From the NCBI RefSeq assembly GCF_011752525.1, contig NZ_VWXI01000005.1:62001-126000 (forward strand): DNA of 64,000 bases. Direction: 5' to 3'. This DNA is from Pantoea sp. Cy-639. Lineage in GTDB: Bacteria; Pseudomonadota; Gammaproteobacteria; Pseudomonadales; Pseudomonadaceae. The position numbers and the translations under genes were made by a program. The first letter of the stretch is position 1. Every line of letters starts with the position of its first letter. Below the pieces are notes generated by a model. That model was not told the origin of the DNA. It saw only the letters and a list, made by a program, of their open reading frames with translations, and did no database searches. This document shows, in pieces, positions 17,903 through 27,591 of the stretch.

Positions 17903-19417
17903 ATGGACACCTTGAGCTACCTCGGCCAGGGCTTCGGCGTCGCCCTGAGCCCGTACAACCTGGTCACCGCCCTCACCGGCACCCTGATCGGCACCGTGGT
18001 CGGCCTGCTGCCAGGCCTGGGCCCGATCAACGGCGTGGCCCTGCTGATCCCCATCGCCTTCGCCCTCGGCCTGCCGCCGGAGTCGGCGCTGATCCTGCTC
18101 GCCGCGGTATACCTTGGCTGCGAATACGGCGGGCGGATCAGCTCGATCCTGCTGAACATCCCCGGCGAAGCCTCCACCGTGATGACCACCCTCGACGGTT
18201 ACCCCATGGCCCGCCAGGGCCTGGCCGGCGTCGCCCTGTCGCTGTCGGCCTGGAGCTCATTCATCGGCGCGCTGATCGCCACCTGCGGCATGGTGCTGTT
18301 CGCCCCGCTGCTGGCGAAATGGGCGATTGCCTTCGGCCCGGCGGAGTACTTCGTACTGATGGTGTTCGCCATCGTCGCCCTCGGCGGCATGGCCGGCGAC
18401 AAGCCGCTGAAGACCTTCATCGCCGCGCTGATCGGCCTGTTCCTGTCGGCGGTCGGCATCGATGCCAACAGTGGCGTATACCGCTTCACCGGCGACAGCG
18501 TGCACCTGGCCGACGGCATCCAGTTCGTGGTGCTGGTGCTGGGGCTGTTCTCGATCAGCGAGATCCTGCTGCTGCTGGAAAAGACCCACCACGGCCATAT
18601 CGCGGTCAAGGCCACTGGGCGCATGCTGTTCAACTTCAAGGAAGCGGCGTCGGTGTTCTTCGTCAACATCCGCTGTGGACTGCTCGGCTTCTTCATGGGC
18701 GTGCTGCCCGGTGCCGGCGCGACCCTGGCCAGCGCCGTGGCCTACATGACCGAAAAACGCATGGCCGGCGACAAGGGCAACTTCGGCAAGGGCGACGCCC
18801 GTGGCCTGGCCGCCCCGGAAACCGCCATCGGCGCCTCCTGCTGCGGTGCCCTGGTGCCGATGCTGACCCTCGGCGTACCCGGCTCGGGCACTACCGCGGT
18901 GATGATCGGTGCGCTGACCCTGTACAACATCACCCCCGGCCCGCTGCTGTTCGAACAGCAGCCGGACATCGTCTGGGGCCTGATCGCCTCGCTGTTCATC
19001 GCCAACATCATGCTGGTGATCCTGAACATCCCGATGATCCGCATCTTCACCCGTATCCTCGCCGTGCCGAACTGGGCGCTGGTGCCGGTGATCGCGATCA
19101 TCACCGCGATCGGCGTGTACGCGGTGCATGCCACCACCTTCGACCTGTTCCTGATGGTCGGCATCGGCATCATGGGCTATATCCTGCGCAAGCTGGACTT
19201 CCCGCTGTCGCCGATCCTGCTGGGCTTCATCCTCGGCGGGCTGATGGAGCAGAACCTGCGCCGTGCGTTGTCGATCTCCAATGGCGAACTGGGCATCCTC
19301 TGGTCGAGTCCGATCAGCATGGGGGTGTGGGTGCTGGTGGTGTGCATGCTGAGCCTGCCGCTGCTGCGCATCTGGCGCAAACGGGCCCTGCAACGCCGGG
19401 CCATGGCCGATGCCTGA
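17903..19417 (+). CDS. tctA: Tricarboxylate transporter large membrane subunit TctA
   Basis: TctA is the large, ~12-helix channel subunit. The protein has 504 residues. The two glycine-rich family motifs are present: GLLPGLGPINGVALL near residue 35 and the internal repeat GVLPGAGATLASAVAY near residue 265, which reflect the duplicated fold. The YLGCEYGGRISSILLNIPGE stretch is also typical. It overlaps the following abrB-like gene by 8 bases. Confidence 0.96.
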   Translation: MDTLSYLGQGFGVALSPYNLVTALTGTLIGTVVGLLPGLGPINGVALLIPIAFALGLPPESALILLAAVYLGCEYGGRISSILLNIPGEASTVMTTLDGYPMARQGLAGVALSLSAWSSFIGALIATCGMVLFAPLLAKWAIAFGPAEYFVLMVFAIVALGGMAGDKPLKTFIAALIGLFLSAVGIDANSGVYRFTGDSVHLADGIQFVVLVLGLFSISEILLLLEKTHHGHIAVKATGRMLFNFKEAASVFFVNIRCGLLGFFMGVLPGAGATLASAVAYMTEKRMAGDKGNFGKGDARGLAAPETAIGASCCGALVPMLTLGVPGSGTTAVMIGALTLYNITPGPLLFEQQPDIVWGLIASLFIANIMLVILNIPMIRIFTRILAVPNWALVPVIAIITAIGVYAVHATTFDLFLMVGIGIMGYILRKLDFPLSPILLGFILGGLMEQNLRRALSISNGELGILWSSPISMGVWVLVVCMLSLPLLRIWRKRALQRRAMADA

Positions 19418-20447
19418 GCGCAGGTTGCCGCTGTTCGTCGCAACCGGGCTGGTCGGCCTGGCCGGTGGCTATGCCGCCAGCCAGGTCGGCTGGCCCTTGC
19501 CGTGGATGGTCGGCGCGCTGCTGGCGATCATCCTGGTGCGCTGCCTGACGCCATGGCAACTGACGGAGATTCCCAATGGCCGCAAATGCGGCCAGTGCAT
19601 CATCGGCCTGGGCATCGGCCTGCACTTCACCCCGGCGGTGATCGAGCAGGTCGCCAGCCACTTCGCACTGATCGTCTTCGGCGCCTTGTTCACCACCCTG
19701 TCCAGCGTGATCAGCGTGTGGTTGCTGCGGTGCGCCGGCGAGGACCGGGCCACGGCGTTCTTCGCCAGCATGCCGGGCGGTTCGGGGGAGATGGTCAACC
19801 TTGGGGCGCGCAATGGCGCGGCGCTCAGCCAGGTCGCTGCGGCGCAGAGCCTGCGGGTATTGGCGGTGGTGTTGTGCGTGCCGGCGCTGTTCAAGTTGTT
19901 GCTCGGCGATGGGGTACCACTGAATCACAGCGCCAGCGTCAGCTGGGGCTGGCTGCTGTTGATCGCGCCGCTGGGCGTGCTGGCGGCACTGCTCTGGCAG
20001 CGTCTGCGCCAACCCAACCCTTGGCTGTTCGGCCCGTTGCTGGTGGCCGCCAGCGCCAGCCTGGCCGGCGACCTGCATATCGGCCTGCCCAATGGCGCCA
20101 GCCAGATCGGCCAGTGGCTGATCGGCAGCGGCCTGGCCTGCCACTTCAACCGGGCATTCTTCCGTCGCGCGCCGTCGTTCCTCGGTCGCACCTTGCTGGC
20201 CACGGCGCTGTGCATGCTGATCGCCGCCAGTGCGGCCTGGGCACTGAGCCTGCTGACGCAGTTGGACTTACGCTCGCTGACCCTGGGCATGATGCCCGGG
20301 GGGATCGCCGAAATGAGCCTGACAGCCGAGACGCTGCAGTTGTCGGTGCCATTGGTGACGGCCTTGCAGGTGATGCGGCTGTTGTTCGTGCTGTTCCTGG
20401 CCGAGCCCTTGTTCCATCGCTGGAACGGCAAGTCAGGATTGCCTTGA
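19410..20447 (+). CDS. AbrB-family membrane protein
   Basis: The protein has 345 residues and about ten hydrophobic segments arranged as two similar halves, as in the AbrB/ammonia-monooxygenase-like membrane family. The paired motifs are GWPLPWMVGALL near residue 26 and NPWLFGPLLVAA near residue 208, and PGGSGEMVNLGA/PGGIAEMSLTAE mark each half. E. coli AbrB was linked genetically to aidB expression; transport substrate is unknown. The 8-base overlap with tctA suggests a role linked to tricarboxylate use. Confidence 0.82.
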   Translation: MPERRLPLFVATGLVGLAGGYAASQVGWPLPWMVGALLAIILVRCLTPWQLTEIPNGRKCGQCIIGLGIGLHFTPAVIEQVASHFALIVFGALFTTLSSVISVWLLRCAGEDRATAFFASMPGGSGEMVNLGARNGAALSQVAAAQSLRVLAVVLCVPALFKLLLGDGVPLNHSASVSWGWLLLIAPLGVLAALLWQRLRQPNPWLFGPLLVAASASLAGDLHIGLPNGASQIGQWLIGSGLACHFNRAFFRRAPSFLGRTLLATALCMLIAASAAWALSLLTQLDLRSLTLGMMPGGIAEMSLTAETLQLSVPLVTALQVMRLLFVLFLAEPLFHRWNGKSGLP

Positions 20448-20492
20448 CGCAAACACAGACAGGCAGCCAAGGCTGCCTGTCTGTGTTTGCGT
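20447..20492. terminator. Bidirectional terminator, 22-bp perfect stem
   Basis: A 22-base sequence (20447-20468) and its exact reverse complement (20471-20492) are separated by only 2 bases. It sits between two convergent genes, starting in the abrB-like stop codon and ending 6 bases before the autotransporter stop. The outer part of each arm is A/T-rich, so it can terminate both ways. Confidence 0.8.
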
Positions 20493-20498
20493 GCACGC

Positions 20499-22796
20499 TT
20501 AGAAGTCGTAGCGAACCCCAACGTTCACGCCATATGGCTGCTCAATGTGCTCGCCATGGCTGTACTCCACATCGGCGTGCACACGAAATTGCTTCGACAG
20601 TGCCAGCGACACCCCCGCCCCGAGCTCGGCCCGGGAGCCTGACAGGTCGTTGCGGAACACGTTGTCGTTCACCTGCACCTCGCTGCGCTGGGCAAACTCA
20701 TGGGCCAGGGCCGCCTTGACATACGGCTGGATCATGCCACCGCCATCCAGCGCGATGGTCTTGCCCACCGTGGTACCGACCTTGCCCAGCAACGACTTGG
20801 CATGATCGCTCTCAGCACGCAGGCCGTTGTCGAAGGTGTAGTCCTTGGGGGTGACGATGGCTGCGTTCACCTGGGCGAACGGCTCGATGAAATACCCCTG
20901 GTCGAGCTTGATATGCTTGCCCACCTCCACCGAGCCGCTCAGGCCATGGGAGTCGTAATCGCCCTTGGAGCGAGTGCCATCGCTCATCGCCGCCTTGGCG
21001 ACACTGTCGTAGCGGTTGTACTTGAGCACCGTGTCGACGTAGTAACCGGTCTCTGGGTCGAGCCAGGTGGCATAACCCCCGAAGTAGTAGCTGTCGACAC
21101 TGCCGGAGCTGCCATAGTCGAGGTTGAGGTCCGAATGGCTGCTACCGGCCAGCACACCTACCAGCCAATCGGTCTCCGCCACCTGCATGTCGGCACCGAC
21201 GCTCACGCCGTTCTGGTTCTGCTGGTAGTTCGACAGGCCCGACACGTTGAACTTGTTGCCATAGGCCCGCGCCCAGACACCCGCGCTGCGGCCTTCGCTG
21301 TAGCGCAACTCGCCCATGCGCGTGCGCAGCGAGCTCATCTCGCCATAGGCGACAGTGATCGGCGTGTTGAACAGGGCGATGGCCGACAAGGTGATAGGCG
21401 CGACGGTACGGGTCTCGCGGTTCAGCACCCAGTCGTTGCCCTCCTGCGCCAGCTCATAGGAGAAGGCGCCGACATCCACCCGCTCGCGGGCATTGAGCAG
21501 ATGGAACTGGGCCCCGCCATCGGCCGTCTGCACCAGCGGCATCCGTTCCACGCTGGCCTCCTGACCAGTGCTGCCCACCAGCAGACCGTGCTGGCCCTCA
21601 GATGTGCCTGTAATGATCAACTGATCCGCCCGGCCAGTGATGAAGTCACCGTCCATATGGAAGTTGCCATTGCCGGAGAGGTCGGTAACGGTGAGGGTTT
21701 GGAAGCTGGGCGTGCCACCAAAGACGATGGTCCCCCCCATCATGGTCAGTTTTCCGACATCGCTACTGCCCGTCAGCGTCCAGCTAGCGCCCGTACCGAT
21801 ACGGGCCTGACCCAGTCCGCTCGTGGAGCCGGTCAGTTGGGCTCCACTGTCCAGCGTCATGGCCCGCACCTGCTGCAAGTTGCCGGTCAGTTGCGAGCGT
21901 TCAGCCAATGCCACCACAACATCGCTACCCTCTCCGGCGATAACGTCGCCGTTCAGCGTGGCGCGCTGCAGTGCCAGGCTCGTCCGGCCACCTGCCAGCA
22001 CATTAACGTTACCGCTGATTGCCGAATCACTGGCGGTAAGGGCAAGGTTGGAGAACCCTGCCACCTGGATCGCGGTTCCATTGCCTGCCTTGATCGAGGC
22101 TCCGTTACTCAGGTCTATGACAGCATCGCTGCGTGTTCGTACATCGACACCTAGACCTGCGGTACTGGTTACAGAACTACCATCCAGACGCAAGGTTGCC
22201 ACGCTCGGCCGGGCCACTTCAGTCAGCATGAACACACCAGCGCCTTGCCCAACGATACTGCTGCCGCTGACGTGGGCCGTGCCCCCCTGAAGGCGCAGGC
22301 CATTGCCACCGGCTGCGGTCGCAGTCATTTCTGAACCAGCAATGTCGAGAACACCATCCGCGTTGACCTGCACCGCAGCTGTTCCTCCTTGGATCTGGCT
22401 GTTACGCACGACCGCCGTGGAACCTGCGCCCGCAGAATGCGTCAGCGCCAAACCGACACCATTGGCACTGGTAATAGTGGCATTGGCAATGCTTGCCTGG
22501 CTGTCGCTCAGGCCTACTGCCGTGCCATTGGTCACTCGCGAGGTACCGCTGAGGATATTGAGCTGCGAATCAGTGACCGAGATGCTGGTCGCTTGCGCAC
22601 CGTCAACGGTTAGCACGGACTGGTTGATCAGCACATAGTTGGTCGGTGCATTGGCTGAGGTGATCGTCAACGTTTGGTTATTCAGGACCAGCGCCGAAAC
22701 CTGTGGACTGAGGGTGCCTAGAGCCAGCAAACATGCCAGCCTGGATAAGGAGAAATTTGAAAAAGTGTTCGCTCTGGCGCGGGGAAAATCTCGCAT
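20499..22796 (-). CDS. Autotransporter with pertactin-like passenger
   Basis: This is a classical type Va autotransporter. The ATG at 22796 has an AGG ribosome site 8 bases upstream and gives 765 residues beginning with a signal peptide (about 1-35). A longer in-frame extension has no export character. Residues ~36-490 are Gly/Ser/Thr/Asn-rich repeats of the right-handed beta-helix type. Residues ~500-765 form the beta-barrel translocator, ending in GVRYDF with the terminal Phe needed for outer-membrane insertion. It is probably an adhesin, but the ligand cannot be read from the sequence. GC content is lower in the passenger part. Confidence 0.9.
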   Translation of the reverse strand: MRDFPRARANTFSNFSLSRLACLLALGTLSPQVSALVLNNQTLTITSANAPTNYVLINQSVLTVDGAQATSISVTDSQLNILSGTSRVTNGTAVGLSDSQASIANATITSANGVGLALTHSAGAGSTAVVRNSQIQGGTAAVQVNADGVLDIAGSEMTATAAGGNGLRLQGGTAHVSGSSIVGQGAGVFMLTEVARPSVATLRLDGSSVTSTAGLGVDVRTRSDAVIDLSNGASIKAGNGTAIQVAGFSNLALTASDSAISGNVNVLAGGRTSLALQRATLNGDVIAGEGSDVVVALAERSQLTGNLQQVRAMTLDSGAQLTGSTSGLGQARIGTGASWTLTGSSDVGKLTMMGGTIVFGGTPSFQTLTVTDLSGNGNFHMDGDFITGRADQLIITGTSEGQHGLLVGSTGQEASVERMPLVQTADGGAQFHLLNARERVDVGAFSYELAQEGNDWVLNRETRTVAPITLSAIALFNTPITVAYGEMSSLRTRMGELRYSEGRSAGVWARAYGNKFNVSGLSNYQQNQNGVSVGADMQVAETDWLVGVLAGSSHSDLNLDYGSSGSVDSYYFGGYATWLDPETGYYVDTVLKYNRYDSVAKAAMSDGTRSKGDYDSHGLSGSVEVGKHIKLDQGYFIEPFAQVNAAIVTPKDYTFDNGLRAESDHAKSLLGKVGTTVGKTIALDGGGMIQPYVKAALAHEFAQRSEVQVNDNVFRNDLSGSRAELGAGVSLALSKQFRVHADVEYSHGEHIEQPYGVNVGVRYDF

Positions 22797-22918
22797 GGAC
22801 ACTACCTTTGAGAAGCAGTTTTTAGCCGACACGGCGTTGATAACCGCTGCAATCCTAGTAGTCCCCAAGATGTACATATGTAAGAATTGCCTTATAGGGA
22901 ACAGGATTATTCCTACAA

Positions 22919-22952
22919 TCACCTTGCGGGCATGACGCCGCCCACAAGGTGA
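22919..22952 (-). terminator. Hairpin behind the Ig-like repeat gene
   Basis: TCACCTTGCGGGC (22919-22931) pairs with GCCCACAAGGTGA (22940-22952), 12 of 13 positions. It lies 25 bases past the stop of the Ig-like repeat gene and upstream of the autotransporter. There is no T run, so termination is plausible but unproven. Confidence 0.45.
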
Positions 22953-22977
22953 TTTGAACTTTACACTTTATCTAGAG

Positions 22978-25900
22978 TCACCTAGCGACCCAGCCACTGC
23001 ATAAACCATTTTGCTTAGTATTGTACTTGACCAAGCACCTACGCGAGATCCAAGAATTTACACCTCTGCGAATTGAGAACCTACAGACGATCGAGTCAGC
23101 CGCGGCATCCGGTGGATTTTTAGTCTGACCAAACAGCTCGTTAGTATACGGGATCGAATATGCAAAACCTGCCGCTGGATTGAATTCCGGTGGTACCTCA
23201 ACCTCCCTCAAGACATGCTCGATGGCTGGAGGGACTGGAGGAAGTGAAGGATCCTGAACACCGGTCGAAGTGCCAGGATGATATTCCCAGTACACCGTTA
23301 GGAAATCACCTGGTTGAATGTTTACCGAAACCGGTGGATTAACTGCTTCTTCGCCTAACTCAGGATCACCTGTGCGGAAGTCGCGCAAAAGCAGGTTGAT
23401 ACCGGCCCAGGGACTGGCGTTGCAGTTTAGTACCCCGGTCAGGTTGGTAGCTCCGGTTATTAGGCCTGGTCGCTTGTTCTGCCGAGCTAATGGCACGCCT
23501 TGGGCATAGTTGAACCAGACAAAGTTCCGCATCAGCACTGTAATGACACTCACGGTCACTCGCGTGTTCCGCGACTGCTGGAAATTGGAAGATGCTGCGG
23601 TTTCCTTGATCGTGTAGTAGGCGAGGACCACATCATTGCCCTGCGCCTGGATAATAGCGCCTGGCAAATTGAACTCAATGACCTGACCTGGTAGTTCGGC
23701 GCCCAAGGTCAGGGTCGTGACTTGCTGCCCACCATAGAAGATGGTCACGACATGACCTGCCTCGGCCCCTTGATAAACTGTGAACTTGATGGTGCCGTCC
23801 AGGACCCTGATCGTTCCCCCCTCGTCCACACGGTCCTGCGGTGTGATGAAGTTGTCCGGAGACTTACCACTCCCACCGACAACGGTCAGCGTGTTCAGGT
23901 TAGGGTTGACCGGCTCGGGCTCGTCTGGATTTACCGGCCCCACGATCCGCAGGTCGACCCGTGGGCTCGCCGCTGGTGACGGGCCAAACGGTTGCCCATT
24001 GCGCAGTACACGATAGGTGACCGAGGCCGTGTATAGCGCTCGGGAATCAGGTATCGACAGGAAGGCCCAGCCCACACTCACCTTGCCAGCGGAGAAGGGG
24101 AACGGGGTAATTAAATGAGGGGTACCGGTTCCATCGGTCCAGGTCACTTCGATCAAGTCAGTGGGTTGCGAGCCCGTATAAGCCGGGATGACTATGTCCA
24201 CGACTTTCGTTTCGTCCGTGGCGGACAGATCAGCACGCACGATCGGATCAATCTTTGGCGTACCGTCCGGGTTGTTGATCTCTGGCGCTAACAAAGCGCT
24301 CGGCAACTCTTCAAGGCGTACGGTGAAGTTGTAGCCGATCGATTTGCCGGATGGATTACCAGCACGGTCGGCCAGGATGTAGACCAGCTGATGGTTACCA
24401 TTGCCCAACCTCCGTAGCTCTTCAGCGGGCACCGAGATCTGCCGCACAGGCGCGACCGGATCTGCTTCAGGCCAAATCACGGTATAACGCACAACTTCAG
24501 CTTCATTACTGCCATTGAGCACGCGGATCAGATCACCCGCACGCGACACGGTGTAAGCCGGTATCGGGAAAATTACCGTCGCATTGGCATCCAGGTATTC
24601 CTTGCTGAAAACCGGCCTACCTGCTTCCACAGGTGGGGGCACGGTCGGCGTCAACAGTGCCCCCGGAGGTACACCAAACGAAGGTGGGACCCGATCAAGG
24701 GTAAAGCGTTGAGGCAAAGACCTATCCGAGTTGAGAGCCTGATCGTTTATCACCTCGTAGGCGATCCGATGAATCCCCTCCCCAAGGGACTCGAACATCT
24801 TCGGGGTGATCTGAACGGATACGGGAAATTCCACTTTTTCCAGGTCACCGTGCGCCAAGCTGAAGGGCTCGCCACGGCGAAGCTCTTCGTCAGGATCATC
24901 CTCAGGCTCACCCTCCTCTCCCGCGTAACGCCACGGGATACCATTGAAGATAAGTCGTACCTGATCGCTCGAGGATGTGTAGTCCTTCCCACCGGTTTCC
25001 GCCCATTTAGGCACTAGGATCGTGATGAAATGATTCGAATTGTCTTCCCCTTTCTCATCCTCATCCGTAAGAGCTCTAATGGGAATCTCGTTGGGGCGAA
25101 CGACAGCGTTATTCGGTAACGTATCTTTAAATGTAAACTCGTCGGCCAAGAGGTCTGCGAAAATGCCCATGCCCTCGTTTTTGACCTTGCCGATAAATGT
25201 CGGCTTGCTCGTGCGCTTCTCGAGAATATTGTCGCGTTCAGCCTTGAGTGCAGCTTTCGACTTCAGCTCTAGTTGGCGTTCATCTTCAGCACTCAACTCA
25301 GACGGTCCATTCGTACCCGCACCTTCATATGCACCCATGATCAAGCTCCTGTTCTGTGGGAACTGCACTTGCTTTGTTAACCAAGGACCACTACACACAC
25401 CACTTGATTTTTGCAGCGACACGTAGAGCGAATCCAGCTCACTGGTACGCCAACGTCCCGCCGGCGTTTGAATCCTGTAGGCCACATTGACCGAGCCCTC
25501 GAAAGGTTTACCTTCCGGTCCGAACGCTTTCCTGAACTCCTCGACAATCAGTTCATCGATTGCAGACATGACGACAAGCCCGTCCGCACGTAACAACGAC
25601 GGTTTGGACGGGAGAAAAGAAGGTTTGGAAATAGGCACCCGACCAGACAGGTCACTGCACATCTGCCAGATGATCTGCACCGGGTCACCGGCGCTCACGC
25701 CATCCTGGGGCAGCGGCACGCGGAAAAGTATGCCTCGCGGAATATCAGGATCAGGCCATGGATCTAACAGGCTGCGCTCAAGCGACTTGCAATTGATCCA
25801 GCCGTTAAGGTTTACGAAATCCGGTACGATACGCTCGATCGGAAGCAACAACGCTCCCCCGGCGGAGAGATCGACGGTAATTGACAGCACGTTGGAAGCA

Positions 25901-26661
25901 CGGTTGACGTTCCCGGCGCGATCGCGCAACTGACAACTGACGTGGAAGCTCCCCGAAACCAACAATTGCTCGGCGATCAACAATGGAATGCTGGGCAGAA
26001 GGTGGTTGGTCTCGGTAATTGTGATGACCGCAGTGGGCACCGTTGGCAACGCTCCATCCGTTGGGCGGAAGAACACCAGTACTTGATCTTCCAGACGCAG
26101 GTCAGTCCAACGCTGCAGTTCCAACGTGGCAGAGCCATCATTGGCGTCCAAATGCTCACGGTCGATGAGCGAAGGTCCGGAAAAGGTGAAAGGAGCGTTC
26201 TCGCCAGGCGCGGTACGGTCATAGTAGACCTGGGTCGAACTGGATCTGACGACGTTTTCGACATCCACGATCCATAGGTCATAAGCGATATCGAATTCAC
26301 GATCACGCAATGGTGACGGTGCAGGAAGCTCGAGCTCGGCACGGAATCGCTCTGGCTCGGCGACCATGGCAACTATGACGGTATCGCCAATCGGTATTGC
26401 GTCACGCACCGCTTGGCACGCCACCTGAAGGTTGGTGTACCCGCTCTCGACCAACATCCTGTAGTCATCTTCATAACCATCCCAGGCATGCAGCTCAAAG
26501 CGTAGAGGCTGTGCCTGGACCGCCAGAGGCAAGGTAAAGATGCCGTTTTCGTCATCCAGAAGGGGCAAGGCGTCCAACAGCCTTGGTACTTGCAGCTCAA
26601 GCGGCTGATTGCCCGCCAAGGTGCCGGTCATGGCACTGCTACGTTGAACGAGTATGGTCAT
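22978..26661 (-). CDS. Large Ig-like repeat protein of unknown function
   Basis: I do not recognise a specific function. The ATG at 26661 follows AGGGGA by 6 bases and gives 1227 residues. There is no signal peptide, lipobox or transmembrane helix. Several related Ig-like modules recur: a strand motif with LDAN/LSAT then an AYT..DLI or WTDL pattern (near residues 169, 687 and 810), each followed by a segment resembling RDRAGN or ADRAGN. A charged linker (about residues 435-500) and a Cys-containing C-terminus break up the repeats. Base composition is visibly more A/T-rich than the flanking core genes, suggesting transfer or fast evolution. The next gene downstream on the same strand is the autotransporter. 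Confidence 0.75.
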   Translation of the reverse strand: MTILVQRSSAMTGTLAGNQPLELQVPRLLDALPLLDDENGIFTLPLAVQAQPLRFELHAWDGYEDDYRMLVESGYTNLQVACQAVRDAIPIGDTVIVAMVAEPERFRAELELPAPSPLRDREFDIAYDLWIVDVENVVRSSSTQVYYDRTAPGENAPFTFSGPSLIDREHLDANDGSATLELQRWTDLRLEDQVLVFFRPTDGALPTVPTAVITITETNHLLPSIPLLIAEQLLVSGSFHVSCQLRDRAGNVNRASNVLSITVDLSAGGALLLPIERIVPDFVNLNGWINCKSLERSLLDPWPDPDIPRGILFRVPLPQDGVSAGDPVQIIWQMCSDLSGRVPISKPSFLPSKPSLLRADGLVVMSAIDELIVEEFRKAFGPEGKPFEGSVNVAYRIQTPAGRWRTSELDSLYVSLQKSSGVCSGPWLTKQVQFPQNRSLIMGAYEGAGTNGPSELSAEDERQLELKSKAALKAERDNILEKRTSKPTFIGKVKNEGMGIFADLLADEFTFKDTLPNNAVVRPNEIPIRALTDEDEKGEDNSNHFITILVPKWAETGGKDYTSSSDQVRLIFNGIPWRYAGEEGEPEDDPDEELRRGEPFSLAHGDLEKVEFPVSVQITPKMFESLGEGIHRIAYEVINDQALNSDRSLPQRFTLDRVPPSFGVPPGALLTPTVPPPVEAGRPVFSKEYLDANATVIFPIPAYTVSRAGDLIRVLNGSNEAEVVRYTVIWPEADPVAPVRQISVPAEELRRLGNGNHQLVYILADRAGNPSGKSIGYNFTVRLEELPSALLAPEINNPDGTPKIDPIVRADLSATDETKVVDIVIPAYTGSQPTDLIEVTWTDGTGTPHLITPFPFSAGKVSVGWAFLSIPDSRALYTASVTYRVLRNGQPFGPSPAASPRVDLRIVGPVNPDEPEPVNPNLNTLTVVGGSGKSPDNFITPQDRVDEGGTIRVLDGTIKFTVYQGAEAGHVVTIFYGGQQVTTLTLGAELPGQVIEFNLPGAIIQAQGNDVVLAYYTIKETAASSNFQQSRNTRVTVSVITVLMRNFVWFNYAQGVPLARQNKRPGLITGATNLTGVLNCNASPWAGINLLLRDFRTGDPELGEEAVNPPVSVNIQPGDFLTVYWEYHPGTSTGVQDPSLPPVPPAIEHVLREVEVPPEFNPAAGFAYSIPYTNELFGQTKNPPDAAADSIVCRFSIRRGVNSWISRRCLVKYNTKQNGLCSGWVAR

Positions 26662-26770
26662 CACACATCCCCTGACAGTGGCGGCTCGACGCTTGTACGC
26701 CGAGCCCTGACGTCACTGTAGGGTGGTGTTCTACCGGGCGGAACTGGCAAAAATGCTAGGTGCGGTGGTC

Positions 26771-27463
26771 CTACAACTCCGGCAGCGACCAGTCGATCGG
26801 GGCCATGCCGTGCTGCTGCAGGAAGCCATTGGCGCGGCTGAAATGCCCACAGCCGAAGAATCCTCGATACGCCGACAACGGTGACGGATGCACCGCTTTG
26901 AGTATCAGGTGCTTGGTGCCGTCGATCAGCTTCTGCTTGCCCTGGGCATGCGCGCCCCACAGCAGGAACACCACGTGCGGACACTGTTCGCTGACGACCT
27001 GGATGATCCGGTCGGTAAAGAACTCCCAGCCCTTTTTCGCATGCGAAGCGGCATTGGCCCGTTGCACGGTCATGGTGGTGTTGAGCAGCAGCACGCCCTG
27101 CTCGGCCCAGCTCTGCAGGTAGCCGTGATTGGGAATGGGCAAGTTGAGGTCGCGGTTGAGTTCCTTATAGATATTCACCAGCGACGGCGGGGTCGGCACG
27201 CCTGGCTGCACCGAGAAGCACAGGCCGTGGGCCTGGCCAGGGCCATGGTACGGGTCCTGGCCGAGGATGACGACCTTGACCTGGTCCAGCGGCGTGGAGT
27301 TCAGGGCGTTGAAGATCAGCGGGCCCGGTGGGTAGATCTCCTTGCCTGCGGCGTACTCCGCCTGCAGGAACTCACGTAGCTGGTGCATGTAGGGTTGGTC
27401 GAACTCGGCACGCAGCGCGGCTTTCCAGCTGGCTTCGAGCTTGATGCGATCGTCGTCGGTCAT
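26771..27463 (-). CDS. ung: Uracil-DNA glycosylase
   Basis: Ung removes uracil from DNA in base-excision repair. The start at 27463 gives 230 residues, the usual Pseudomonas length; an in-frame ATG six codons earlier is less likely. The water-activating motif [13 protein letters not shown] contains D70, and the second active-site motif [10 protein letters not shown] contains H192. The gene stands alone, divergent from the enoyl-CoA hydratase-like gene. Confidence 0.97.
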   Translation of the reverse strand: MTDDDRIKLEASWKAALRAEFDQPYMHQLREFLQAEYAAGKEIYPPGPLIFNALNSTPLDQVKVVILGQDPYHGPGQAHGLCFSVQPGVPTPPSLVNIYKELNRDLNLPIPNHGYLQSWAEQGVLLLNTTMTVQRANAASHAKKGWEFFTDRIIQVVSEQCPHVVFLLWGAHAQGKQKLIDGTKHLILKAVHPSPLSAYRGFFGCGHFSRANGFLQQHGMAPIDWSLPEL

Positions 27464-27591
27464 GGGGGCATCCAATGGCAAAGTGGCGCGACACTAGGAA
27501 AGCCGCGCCGGCTTGTCAATCGATCCGACCGGCGACCGGCAGCCCGGCTGTCACAAGCCATACTGGGGAGATGACTTGCGCGAGGTAGCCC

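Noticed and set aside
26661..26984. 107-codon open frame on the minus strand overlapping ung
   Set aside because: Lies in an alternative frame of ung and has no ribosome site; composition is shadow-like.
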